Notes under the pieces: generated by a model
What the model saw: only the letters and a program-made list of their open reading frames with translations
Databases searched by the model: none
What the model was told of the DNA's origin: nothing
Shown here: positions 50,385 to 57,653 of the stretch, piece by piece
Layout: the number at the start of each line of letters is the position of its first letter
How positions within the stretch are numbered: position 1 is the first letter of the stretch
Program-made: the position numbers and the translations under genes
Origin: Nocardioides litoris
GTDB lineage: Bacteria > Actinomycetota > Actinomycetes > Propionibacteriales > Nocardioidaceae
NCBI RefSeq assembly: GCF_006346315.1
Contig: NZ_VDMR01000009.1
Coordinates: forward strand, 186,001 to 250,000
Direction of reading: 5' to 3'
Length of the DNA stretch: 64,000 nucleotides

Positions 50385-50821
50385 GGGCCGCCCGGGCCGT
50401 CCTGGTCGGCATCGGCGTCGTCGTCGCGGCGTACGGGTTCCTGCTGCTGTGGCAGCGCCAGCGGCCCGACCAGCTGGAGGCCGTGGCGACCTGGTGGATC
50501 GCGGGCGTCGTGCTGCACGACGCCGTGCTGGCCGGCGCGGTGCTGCTGGTCGGCGCCCTGCTCGTGCGTCGGGTGCCCGCGGCGGCCCGGACGCCGGTGG
50601 CCGTCGGCGCCGTCGTGCTCGGGTCGGTGACCCTGGCCGCGGTGCCGGTGCTCCTGGCCTACGGCCGCCGGGCCGACAACCCCACGCTCCTCGACCGGTC
50701 CTACGGCTGGGGCTGGACCGCGCTGGCGCTGCTCGTCGTCGTCGCCGTGGTGGCCGCCACGGTCGTGCGGGTCCGCCGTGGTCGACCCGAGTCCGGGCCG
50801 GGGCCGGACCCCGAGGCGTAG
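50381..50821 (+). CDS. small integral membrane protein
   Basis: 146 aa with four strongly predicted helices and short loops; the last ends in a basic R-V-R-R-G-R tail. Starts GTG in a GTGA overlap with the oxidoreductase, so it is likely a membrane partner of that enzyme (inference). No named family recognised. Confidence 0.75.
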   Translation: MRAARAVLVGIGVVVAAYGFLLLWQRQRPDQLEAVATWWIAGVVLHDAVLAGAVLLVGALLVRRVPAAARTPVAVGAVVLGSVTLAAVPVLLAYGRRADNPTLLDRSYGWGWTALALLVVVAVVAATVVRVRRGRPESGPGPDPEA

Positions 50822-50868
50822 CCGTCCCGCCCGGCCCGCCGGAAGGGTGGGCGTGCTGGCTGGACCGA

Positions 50869-50888
50869 GACTAGAACGTGTTCTAGTC
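50869..50888. promoter_or_regulatory. KstR operator over the hsaADCB promoter
   Basis: GACTAGAAC-GT-GTTCTAGTC, a perfect 9-bp dyad. It contains TAGAACGTGTTCTA (50872-50885), which fits the published KstR consensus TnnAACnnGTTnnA exactly. TAGTCT at 50884-50889 is the probable -10, so KstR would block initiation. AGGAGG at 50912-50917 serves hsaA. kstR itself is outside the window. Confidence 0.88.
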
Positions 50889-50922
50889 TGGGGGCAGACA
50901 CGGCCCAGCACAGGAGGCACCC

Positions 50923-52089
50923 ATGTCCCAGGCAGTACTCGACGGCGTCCGCGACCTGCTCCCCGGTCTGCGCGAGCGCGCCGACGAGACCGAGCGGCTG
51001 CGCGTCGTCCCGGAGAACTCGATCAAGGAGCTGGAGGAGACCGGCTTCTTCAAGCTGCTCCAGCCACGCCGCTTCGACGGCTTCGAGTCCGACCCGGTCG
51101 ACTTCTACACCGCGGTCCGTGACATCTCCAGCGCCTGCGGGTCGACCGGCTGGGTCTCCAGCGTGGTCGGCGTGCACCCCTGGCAGGTGGCCCTCTTCAG
51201 CGAAGAGGCCCAGCAGGCGGTCTGGGGCGAGGACACCAGCACCCGGCTGAGCTCGTCCTACGCCCCGACGGGCAAGGCCACCGTCGCCGACGGCGGCTAC
51301 CGCCTGTCGGGCAGGTGGAGCTTCTCCTCCGGGTGCGACCACTGCTCGTGGGTGCTGCTGGGCGGCCTGGTCTTCAACGCCGAGGGCCAGGTCGTCGACT
51401 TCAAGACGTTCATGGTGCCGCGTGACGACTACACGATCGTCGACGTGTGGCACATGGTCGGCCTGGCCGGCACGGGCTCCAACGACGTCATCGTCGACGA
51501 CGTCTTCGTGCCCGAGGCGTTCACGCTCAGCATGGGCGAGACGGGCCAGTGCCGCGGACCCGGCCAGGAGCACAACACCTCCGACCTCTACAAGCTGCCC
51601 TTCCACTCGATCTTCACCGGCACGATCACGACCCCGATCATCGGCATGGCCATGGGGGCCTACGCCGAGCACGTGGAGATGCAGAAGGCGCGCACGCGCG
51701 CGGCGTACCTGGGGGAGAAGGCCTCGCTCGACCCGTTCGCCGCGGTCCGGATCGCCCGTGCGTCCTCGGAGATCGACGCCGCCTGGGCGCTGCTGGTCAA
51801 CAACATCCGCGAGGAGCAGGCCTACGTGGCCAAAGGGGAGAAGATCCCGCTGCGCTCCCGTCTGAAGGTCCGGCGCGACCAGGTGATCGGCAGCCAGCGC
51901 GCCATCGACGCCATCGACACCCTCTTCGAGGCCTCCGGCGGGCGCGCCCTGGCCACCGGCACCTACCTCCAGCGCGCCTGGCGCGACGCCCACGCCGGGC
52001 GCGTGCACGCCGCCAACGACCCCGAGCGGGCGCTGCAGATGTTCGGTGCCCACGAGTTCGGCCACAAGGTCGACCCGGGGATGTACTGA
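50923..52089 (+). CDS. hsaA: 3-HSA monooxygenase, oxygenase subunit
   Basis: 388 aa flavin-dependent monooxygenase of the acyl-CoA-dehydrogenase fold. It hydroxylates the phenolic A ring of the secosteroid 3-HSA at C4 to give the catechol 3,4-DHSA, using reduced flavin from HsaB. Seen: A-C-G-S-T-G-W-V-S-S-V near 69, L-S-G-R-W-S-F-S-S-G-C-D-H flavin region near 127, G-T-G-S-N-D-V near 183, and a C-terminal F-G-A-H-E-F-G. The hsaA-D-C-B order equals that of Mycobacterium tuberculosis, and the KstR box confirms the steroid assignment. Confidence 0.93.
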   Translation: MSQAVLDGVRDLLPGLRERADETERLRVVPENSIKELEETGFFKLLQPRRFDGFESDPVDFYTAVRDISSACGSTGWVSSVVGVHPWQVALFSEEAQQAVWGEDTSTRLSSSYAPTGKATVADGGYRLSGRWSFSSGCDHCSWVLLGGLVFNAEGQVVDFKTFMVPRDDYTIVDVWHMVGLAGTGSNDVIVDDVFVPEAFTLSMGETGQCRGPGQEHNTSDLYKLPFHSIFTGTITTPIIGMAMGAYAEHVEMQKARTRAAYLGEKASLDPFAAVRIARASSEIDAAWALLVNNIREEQAYVAKGEKIPLRSRLKVRRDQVIGSQRAIDAIDTLFEASGGRALATGTYLQRAWRDAHAGRVHAANDPERALQMFGAHEFGHKVDPGMY

Positions 52090-52092
52090 GCC

Positions 52093-52980
52093 GTGGCCGA
52101 CCTGTCCCAGGAGGCCACCCGGCGCTCCGCCAAGGCCGGCGACGCCACCCTCAACTTCTACGACGCCGGCGAGCCCACCGAGGTCGGCGGCGGGCTGCCG
52201 CTGGTGATGCTGCACGGCGGCGGGCCCGGTGCCTCCGCGTGGAGCAACTTCGGCCGGGCGCTGCCGCACTTCGCGGCGTCGTTCCGCACGCTGCTGGTCG
52301 ACCAGCCGGGCTTCGGCGCCTCCGACCGACCCGACGTCGTCGGCAACTACTACCGGCACGCCGCCGGCTACGTGCTCCGGCTGCTCGACGAGCTGGGCGT
52401 CGACCGGGTCCACCTGCTCGGCAACAGCCTCGGCGGCGGTACGGCGATGCGGCTGGCCCTCGACCACCCCGACCGGGTCGGCAGGCTGGTGCTGATGGGT
52501 CCCGGCGGGCTCAGCCTCAACCTCTTCCACGCCGACCCGACCGAGGGCGTGCGGCGGCTGATGGACTTCAGCGCCGACCCGACGCGCGAGGCGCTGCGGG
52601 CCTTCATCTCCTGCATGGTCCACGACCAGTCGCTGGTCACCGACGAGCTCGTCGAGGAGCGGTACGCCGACGCCACCGCGCCCGGCGCGCAGGAGGCCAT
52701 GCGGCAGATGGGCATGAGCTTCTTCCTGCCCGACACCGCCGAGGACGGCCTGCTGTGGCGCGACGCGCACCAGCTCCGCAAGCACACCTTGCTGACCTGG
52801 GGACGCGAGGACCGGGTCAACCCGCTCGACGGCGCCATGGTCGCCCTCAAGCTGATCCCGAGGGCGCAGCTGCACGTCTTCCCCCAGTGCGGGCACTGGG
52901 CCCAGATCGAGGCGGCCGAGGAGTTCGCCGAGCTCACCACCGCCTTCCTCGCTCGCCACGTCGAGCGTCCCCGCTCGTGA
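52093..52980 (+). CDS. hsaD: 4,9-DSHA hydrolase (meta-cleavage product hydrolase)
   Basis: 295 aa alpha/beta hydrolase. It cleaves the C-C bond of the ring-opened steroid product, releasing HIP and 2-hydroxyhexa-2,4-dienoate. Oxyanion H-G-G-G-P-G-A-S-A-W, nucleophile Ser112 in G-N-S-L-G-G-G, Asp240 in G-R-E-D-R-V-N-P and His268 in C-G-H-W-A-Q form the triad. GTG start 3 nt after hsaA. Product annotation depends on the operon; the family alone also covers BphD-type hydrolases. Confidence 0.92.
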   Translation: MADLSQEATRRSAKAGDATLNFYDAGEPTEVGGGLPLVMLHGGGPGASAWSNFGRALPHFAASFRTLLVDQPGFGASDRPDVVGNYYRHAAGYVLRLLDELGVDRVHLLGNSLGGGTAMRLALDHPDRVGRLVLMGPGGLSLNLFHADPTEGVRRLMDFSADPTREALRAFISCMVHDQSLVTDELVEERYADATAPGAQEAMRQMGMSFFLPDTAEDGLLWRDAHQLRKHTLLTWGREDRVNPLDGAMVALKLIPRAQLHVFPQCGHWAQIEAAEEFAELTTAFLARHVERPRS

Positions 52981-52990
52981 GGAGCCCCGC

Positions 52991-53890
52991 ATGACGATCG
53001 ACATCCGGTCGATGGGCTACGTCCGCGTCGCGTCCACCGACCTCGACGCCTGGACGACGTTCGCCGGCAAGGTCCTCGGCCTCGCCGAGGCGCGCGGGCC
53101 CCACCCCGACCACCAGTACTGGCGCATCGACCAGGTCTCCGCCCGCCTCGTCGTGTTCCCCTCCGACGTCGACCAGCTGGCCTGCGTCGGCTGGGAGGTC
53201 GCCGACCCGCGCGCCCTGCAGGAGGCCCGCGAGCACCTGCAGAAGGCTGGCGTCGAGTTCGTCGACGGCACCCGCGAGGAGTGCGACGAGCGGCGCGTGC
53301 AGGAGCTGGTGCGGTTCAGCGACCCGTGGGACAACGTCTTCGAGCTCTTCCACGGCATCGCCTACGAGTCCCGACCGCTCGTCACGCCGTACGCCGCCAC
53401 CTTCGTGACCGGCGACCAGGGGATGGGCCACGTGGTGCTGCCCGTGCTCGACGACGTCGAGGCGCTGCGGTTCTACACCGACGTGCTCGGCTTCCGGCTG
53501 CGCGACTCGATGAGCATGCCCGGCGAGCTCGTCGGCAAGGAACCGGGCTCGAAGGTCTGGCTGCGCTTCCTCGGCGTCAACCCGCGCCACCACTCGCTGG
53601 CCTTCCTGCCGATGCCCCACGAGTCCAAGTGCGTCCACATCATGCTCGAGGTCGACGAGCTCGACCACGTGGGCCGGGCGCTGCAGCGGGTCAAGAAGCA
53701 CGGTGCGCCGCTCTCGGCGACGCTCGGCCGGCACATGAACGACGAGATGGTCTCCTTCTACGTCCGCTCGCCCGGTGGCTTCGACGTGGAGTTCGGCACC
53801 GACGGCCTCGAGGTCGACGACGCCCGCTGGGTGGCCCGGGAGTCGACCGCGGTCTCGTACTGGGGGCACGAGTTCGGCGGCGGGGCGTAG
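52991..53890 (+). CDS. hsaC: 3,4-DHSA extradiol dioxygenase
   Basis: 299 aa two-domain type I extradiol dioxygenase. The C-domain iron ligands are His147 (G-M-G-H-V-V-L), His216 (K-C-V-H-I-M-L) and Glu267 (D-V-E-F-G-T). It cleaves the catecholic A ring (4,5-extradiol) of 3,4-DHSA. Ribosome binding site GAGGAG before ATG 52991. Its sequence resembles BphC/HsaC rather than the XylE-like pair encoded further downstream. Confidence 0.93.
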   Translation: MTIDIRSMGYVRVASTDLDAWTTFAGKVLGLAEARGPHPDHQYWRIDQVSARLVVFPSDVDQLACVGWEVADPRALQEAREHLQKAGVEFVDGTREECDERRVQELVRFSDPWDNVFELFHGIAYESRPLVTPYAATFVTGDQGMGHVVLPVLDDVEALRFYTDVLGFRLRDSMSMPGELVGKEPGSKVWLRFLGVNPRHHSLAFLPMPHESKCVHIMLEVDELDHVGRALQRVKKHGAPLSATLGRHMNDEMVSFYVRSPGGFDVEFGTDGLEVDDARWVARESTAVSYWGHEFGGGA

Positions 53891-53898
53891 GTCGTACC

Positions 53899-54555
53899 GT
53901 GAGCGCCGTGCCGATCGAGGGCCCCGTCGAGGGGGAGATCCCGGAGGGGATCAGTCCCGACGCCCGCGAGACCTGGCCCAGCAGCGAGCTGATCAGCTCC
54001 TGGCTCGGCGACGTCGACCTCGACGTCGAGTGGCGCCCGGGGGAGACCAGCGACGTCGCCGCCGACGATCTCGAGGCCGTCGCCGCCGCCCGCCGCTTCC
54101 GCGACGTGCTGGGCCGCTTCGCCTCCGGCGTCACCGTCGTCACCGCCATGAGCGGCGGCGAGCCGGTCGGCATGACCTGCCAGTCGTTCTCCAGCGTCTC
54201 CCTCGACCCGCCGCTGGTGCTGTTCATCCCCGCCCGCACCTCGCGGGCCTGGCCGATGATGCAGCGCGCCGGCCGCTTCTGCGTCAACTTCCTCGCCCAC
54301 GACCAGGCCGACCTGTCCAACGCCATGGCCAGCCGTGGCAACGACAAGTTCGCCGGCCTGGCCTGGACCCCGTCCGCGGGCACCGGCTCGCCCGTCCTGC
54401 CCGGCACGCTCGGTCACGTCGACTGCACCATCCACGCCGTCCACGAGGCCGGCGACCACTTCGTCGTCATCGGTCGCGTGCTCGACCTGGTTGCCAGCGA
54501 CGAGGCCGAGCTGCCGCTGCTCTACTACCAGGGCCAGTACCGCACCACGACCTGA
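53899..54555 (+). CDS. hsaB: 3-HSA monooxygenase, flavin reductase subunit
   Basis: 218 aa. A flavin-reductase-like split-barrel domain fills residues 55-215: F-R-D-V-L-G-R-F-A-S-G-V-T-V-V-T, G-M-T-C-Q-S-F-S-S-V-S-L-D-P-P-L-V, and G-H-V-D-C near the end. It supplies reduced flavin to HsaA. An acidic N-terminal extension of roughly 45 residues is longer than I expect for HsaB; starting later, at an internal GTG, would trim only part of it. Last gene of the KstR-controlled set. Confidence 0.9.
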   Translation: MSAVPIEGPVEGEIPEGISPDARETWPSSELISSWLGDVDLDVEWRPGETSDVAADDLEAVAAARRFRDVLGRFASGVTVVTAMSGGEPVGMTCQSFSSVSLDPPLVLFIPARTSRAWPMMQRAGRFCVNFLAHDQADLSNAMASRGNDKFAGLAWTPSAGTGSPVLPGTLGHVDCTIHAVHEAGDHFVVIGRVLDLVASDEAELPLLYYQGQYRTTT

Positions 54556-54559
54556 GGAC

Positions 54560-54599
54560 GGGCACCACCGTGCGGGGTCGCGCCCCTGGCCCGGTGCTC
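54560..54599. terminator. probable bidirectional terminator between hsaB and the Rieske ferredoxin gene
   Basis: GGGCACC (54560-54566) pairs with GGTGCTC (54593-54599) with one G-U. A second short GGGG/CCCC stem-loop lies inside. It fills the gap between the two convergent stops. Confidence 0.45.
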
Positions 54600-54990
54600 A
54601 GGTCGTCCGGTCGCGGGCCTGTCCGAGCAGCCACTCCCGCATCGGCACGGGTGGTGCCGGATCTGGCACCAGCGCCTCGATCCAGCCGTCGACCAGCCGG
54701 GTCGGGTACAGCGTCACGGCGTGCCGAGGGAGGTCGGTCCGCTCACCGCTCGCCAGGTCGAAGCGCCAGAAGTGCCCGGGGCACACCACGGTGCTGCCGT
54801 GGACCACGCCGCCGGAGAGGGCGACGTCACGGTGCGGGCAGCGGTCCAGCATCGCGACCACCTCACCGTCCGCGCCGGAGGCGACGCAGACGCGGTCGTG
54901 GGCCTCGCCGGAGTCACCGATCGTGCGTCCCAGCAGGGCTCCGGGAGGGACGTCGGCGGCCAGGCACAGCCGGTACCACCGGGCGCTCAC
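54598..54990 (-). CDS. Rieske [2Fe-2S] ferredoxin
   Basis: 130 aa, single Rieske domain. Cluster ligands C51-P-H53 (D-R-C-P-H-R-D) and C70-P-G-H73 (V-V-C-P-G-H-F-W-R-F-D), with an 18-aa beta-hairpin spacer region. Probably a soluble electron carrier for a Rieske oxygenase; the oxygenase encoded at 62680 is the only candidate in view. GTG start overlapping the stop of the IclR gene (GTGA), so the two are co-transcribed. Confidence 0.88.
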   Translation of the reverse strand: MSARWYRLCLAADVPPGALLGRTIGDSGEAHDRVCVASGADGEVVAMLDRCPHRDVALSGGVVHGSTVVCPGHFWRFDLASGERTDLPRHAVTLYPTRLVDGWIEALVPDPAPPVPMREWLLGQARDRTT

Positions 54991-55760
54991 CAGGTCCACC
55001 CCAGACCGGCGGAGACGCGCTTGGCCGTCTCGATGACGGGTCCGGCGAGGTGGCGCAGGCCGGCGTCGACGTCGTCGACGTGCTCGGCGACCGAGACCGA
55101 CGCCACGACCCGGCCCATCCGGTCGCGCACCGGCGCGGCGATGGAGCACATGCTGGCCTCCGACTCGCCCCGGTTCTCGGCGAAACCCTGCCGGCGCACC
55201 TGCTCCAGCTCGGCGACGAAGGCCGTGCGCGAGGTGATGGTGCGCGACGTCCGCGCGGTCAGCTTGATGGTCTCCAGCGCGCGTCGCCGCTGCGCGTCGG
55301 GGAGGTAGGCGAGCATGACCTTGCCGCTGGACGTGCGGTAGGCCGGGATCCGCGAGCCGAACGCCCGGAAGACCTGGATCGCGCCCGGTCCCTCCCGGCG
55401 CTCGACGTAGAGGACGTCGTCGCCGTCGAGGATCGCGATGTGCAGCGTGCCGGCGGTGCGGGCCCGCAGGGCGTCGAGCGGCATCGTCCCCGCCTCGTGC
55501 AGCCGCTGCGCCGTCTCCGCGCTCGTGCCGAGTGACCGCATGGCGGTGGTGAGGCGGAACAACCCGGTCTCCTCGACCTTCTCGAGCAGGCCCTCCTCGA
55601 CGAGCGTCCAGATGACCCGGTGGGCGGTGCTCTTGCCCACCCCGACGTTGCGGGCCAGCTGGCTGACCCCGAGCTGGGTGCTGTGCTTGTCGAACTCCCG
55701 CAGGATCCGGGCCGCGGTCGCGACGCTCGACAGGGGCGCGGTGGGACGTCGTCCGGTCAT
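54987..55760 (-). CDS. IclR-family transcriptional regulator
   Basis: 257 aa. N-terminal winged HTH (about 10-70: S-S-V-A-T-A-A-R-I-L-R-E-F and L-G-V-S-Q-L-A-R-N-V-G-V-G-K-S-T-A-H-R) and a C-terminal effector domain with R-T-S-S-G-K-V-M-L-A and S-I-A-A-P-V-R-D. IclR proteins often control aromatic catabolism with a pathway intermediate as effector. Its position in the divergent unit facing the dioxygenase operon makes it the likely local regulator. ATG 55760 overlaps the upstream gene stop (ATGA). A perfect palindrome lies 48 bp upstream of this start. Confidence 0.9.
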   Translation of the reverse strand: MTGRRPTAPLSSVATAARILREFDKHSTQLGVSQLARNVGVGKSTAHRVIWTLVEEGLLEKVEETGLFRLTTAMRSLGTSAETAQRLHEAGTMPLDALRARTAGTLHIAILDGDDVLYVERREGPGAIQVFRAFGSRIPAYRTSSGKVMLAYLPDAQRRRALETIKLTARTSRTITSRTAFVAELEQVRRQGFAENRGESEASMCSIAAPVRDRMGRVVASVSVAEHVDDVDAGLRHLAGPVIETAKRVSAGLGWTW

Positions 55761-56446
55761 CGACGGGTCGCGTCCGCGAGGACGGCGGCGAGACTGTCGG
55801 TACCAGGCGTTCCGCGGAGCGGAACGAATCGGCGGTCGGTCAGGTCCGCGGCGAGCAGCGCGGCCGCGCGGTCCAGCCCGAGGCGCGCGCACGTCGCGAG
55901 CTCCTCGACCACCTCGAGGTCCCGGGGCAGGGCGTGGCGCAACCGGTCGACGTCGCGCAGGACCTGCGCGTGCTGGTTGGCCAGCGCCACGCCCGAGTGC
56001 TGCGCGTGGTGGGCGCTGAGCCCGCCGCCCGGGGAGACCTCCAGGTGGTAGGTGGTGTCAACGATCCCGAGCGCTCGGCACACCCGGTCCGACTCGTCCT
56101 CCGCGGGGCCGAGGACGCCCAACGCCGGCAGCACCGAGGGGTCGTAGAACCACACGGTCCAGCGGCAGTCGAGGTACTCGTCGTCGACCGAGACCGCTGT
56201 GCCGGTCGGCCCGAGGAGCCGCTGCGTGGTGGCCACCAGGTGGAGCTGGCGCGACGCGGCGGCCGCGACGGTCACGTGGCCCGCAGCGACCAGGGGCAGG
56301 GTGGCTCGCTCGCCGGGAGGGAGGTGGCGCACGTGGTCGAGGTAGGTCGTGTGGACCGTCCAGACGTAGTCGCGCACTGCTGTCCGGACCGCTTCCGGGT
56401 CGGGCCGGCCGGCCGCCTCGGGTGCGTCGTCGCCGTCGTCGCTCAT
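55757..56446 (-). CDS. unrecognised protein of the catabolic island
   Basis: 229 aa, no family recognised. Acidic N-terminus (S-D-D-G-D-D-A-P-E-A), then mixed helical/strand regions: V-W-T-V-H-T-T-Y-L-D-H-V-R-H-L near 35-50, W-T-V-W-F-Y-D-P near 98, and a helical C-terminal half with L-S-A-H-H-A-Q-H-S-G. It has several conserved-looking His and Asp residues but no known catalytic motif, signal or membrane segment. First gene of the divergent unit with iclR and the ferredoxin, so a role in the same pathway (sensor, accessory subunit) is plausible. ATG 56446 with CACCCT 6 nt upstream; a GTG 33 nt earlier is less likely. Confidence 0.7.
   Translation of the reverse strand: MSDDGDDAPEAAGRPDPEAVRTAVRDYVWTVHTTYLDHVRHLPPGERATLPLVAAGHVTVAAAASRQLHLVATTQRLLGPTGTAVSVDDEYLDCRWTVWFYDPSVLPALGVLGPAEDESDRVCRALGIVDTTYHLEVSPGGGLSAHHAQHSGVALANQHAQVLRDVDRLRHALPRDLEVVEELATCARLGLDRAAALLAADLTDRRFVPLRGTPGTDSLAAVLADATRR
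55808..55826. promoter_or_regulatory. candidate IclR operator upstream of iclR
   Basis: CGTTCCGC-GGA-GCGGAACG, a perfect 8-bp dyad. It lies inside the 3' end of the upstream gene, 48-66 bp before the iclR start. GTTCCGC/GCGGAAC-like arms resemble IclR-type sites. Confidence 0.45.
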
Positions 56447-56452
56447 CGCCTC

Positions 56453-56539
56453 AGGGTGCCCGCTGGAGAGGTGCGTCACAAACTTGTGTCCCTCTCCGCG
56501 GAACGATCATGCCCGCGGGTGAGGTCGCCGACCTACGTT
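56453..56539. promoter_or_regulatory. divergent control region of the aromatic operon
   Basis: Minus-strand -10 CACCCT (56453-56458, 6 nt from its ATG) and plus-strand -10 TACGTT (56534-56539, 7 nt from its ATG). Between them are a dyad CACAA-AC-TTGTG (56477-56488) and GCGGAACG (56498-56505), identical to one arm of the palindrome at 55808. Confidence 0.55.
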
Positions 56540-56546
56540 CCTCGGC

Positions 56547-57653
56547 ATGGGCAACGTGAATGGCACCACACCCGGATCGCCGGGAGAGGTCGACCTCGCC
56601 GAGGGGACCCCGGCCGGCGCGACCCGGGTGATGGCCCCCGACGCCCCGCCCGACGGACAGCGCTTCGACCCGTCCGACTCGCGGCAGGCCCGACGCAGCA
56701 CGGTCGCCGGCCGCCCGCGCGGGATCCTGCGCCTCGGCCACGTCGACGTGACCGTGACCGACCTCGACCTCGCGACCTCGTACTACACCGGGGTCATGGG
56801 CATGGAGGTGACGGCGCGCACCGACGACTCGGTCTACCTCAAGTGCTGGGACGAGGAGGACCACCACTCGCTCCGGCTGCGCTACGCCTCGCGGATGGGC
56901 ATGGACCTCATGTCGTTCAAGGTCCACCACGAGGACGACCTGGCCGACCTCGAGAGCCGCGTCACGCGCTTCGGCTTCCCGGTGGAGCGCCTGGCCAGGG
57001 GCGACGCGCTCGGCCAGGGGGAGTCGATCCGGTTCTCGACGCCCAGCGGCCACGTCATGGAGCTCTACGCCGAGGTCGAGAAGCTCGGCACCTCCCGGCC
57101 TCGCCACCACGCGCTGCGGGAGGAGCTGGCCGCCGAGATGGACCTGGGCCAGCTCTACCGCGACCAGATCGCCCCGCCGCGCATGGACCACATGCTCATC
57201 ACCGCCGAGGAGGTGGGGGAGTCGACGCAGTTCTACATGGACGTGCTCGGCTTCCGCATCACCGAGCAGCTCCTTGACGGCAACGGCCACCAGCTGGGCA
57301 CCTGGATGGAGCGCTCGCACTCCCCGCACGACCTCGCCGTCGTGCACGGGGCCAACGGCGGCCTGCACCACTTCGCCTACTGGCTCGACGACTGGGACGA
57401 CGTGCGGAGCGCCGCCGACATCCTCGCCTTCAACGGCGTCCAGGTCGACGTCGGACCCACACGCCACGGCATCACGCGCGGCTCGACCATCTACTTCTTC
57501 GACCCCCTCGGAACCCGCAACGAGGTCTTCACCGGTGGCTACCGGCCCGACCCCGACTTCCCGACCCTGACCTGGACCGAGGACAACATCGGCCGAGCGA
57601 TCTTCTACTACGAGGGTGAGCTCAACGACCGCTTCATGAAGGTGCACACCTGA
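56547..57653 (+). CDS. extradiol dioxygenase 1 (catechol 2,3-dioxygenase-like, XylE/DmpB type)
   Basis: 368 aa. A low-complexity Asp/Pro/Ala/Arg extension of about 55 residues precedes a two-domain vicinal-oxygen-chelate dioxygenase. C-domain ligands: His215 (R-M-D-H-M-L-I), His274 or His275 (G-L-H-H-F-A-Y-W) and Glu326 (R-N-E-V-F-T-G-G). The first N-domain strand is L-R-L-G-H-V-D-V-T-V-T-D-L. It should open a catechol ring next to the diol. ATG with leaderless TACGTT box. One-base overlap (TGATG) with the next gene. Confidence 0.9.
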   Translation: MGNVNGTTPGSPGEVDLAEGTPAGATRVMAPDAPPDGQRFDPSDSRQARRSTVAGRPRGILRLGHVDVTVTDLDLATSYYTGVMGMEVTARTDDSVYLKCWDEEDHHSLRLRYASRMGMDLMSFKVHHEDDLADLESRVTRFGFPVERLARGDALGQGESIRFSTPSGHVMELYAEVEKLGTSRPRHHALREELAAEMDLGQLYRDQIAPPRMDHMLITAEEVGESTQFYMDVLGFRITEQLLDGNGHQLGTWMERSHSPHDLAVVHGANGGLHHFAYWLDDWDDVRSAADILAFNGVQVDVGPTRHGITRGSTIYFFDPLGTRNEVFTGGYRPDPDFPTLTWTEDNIGRAIFYYEGELNDRFMKVHT

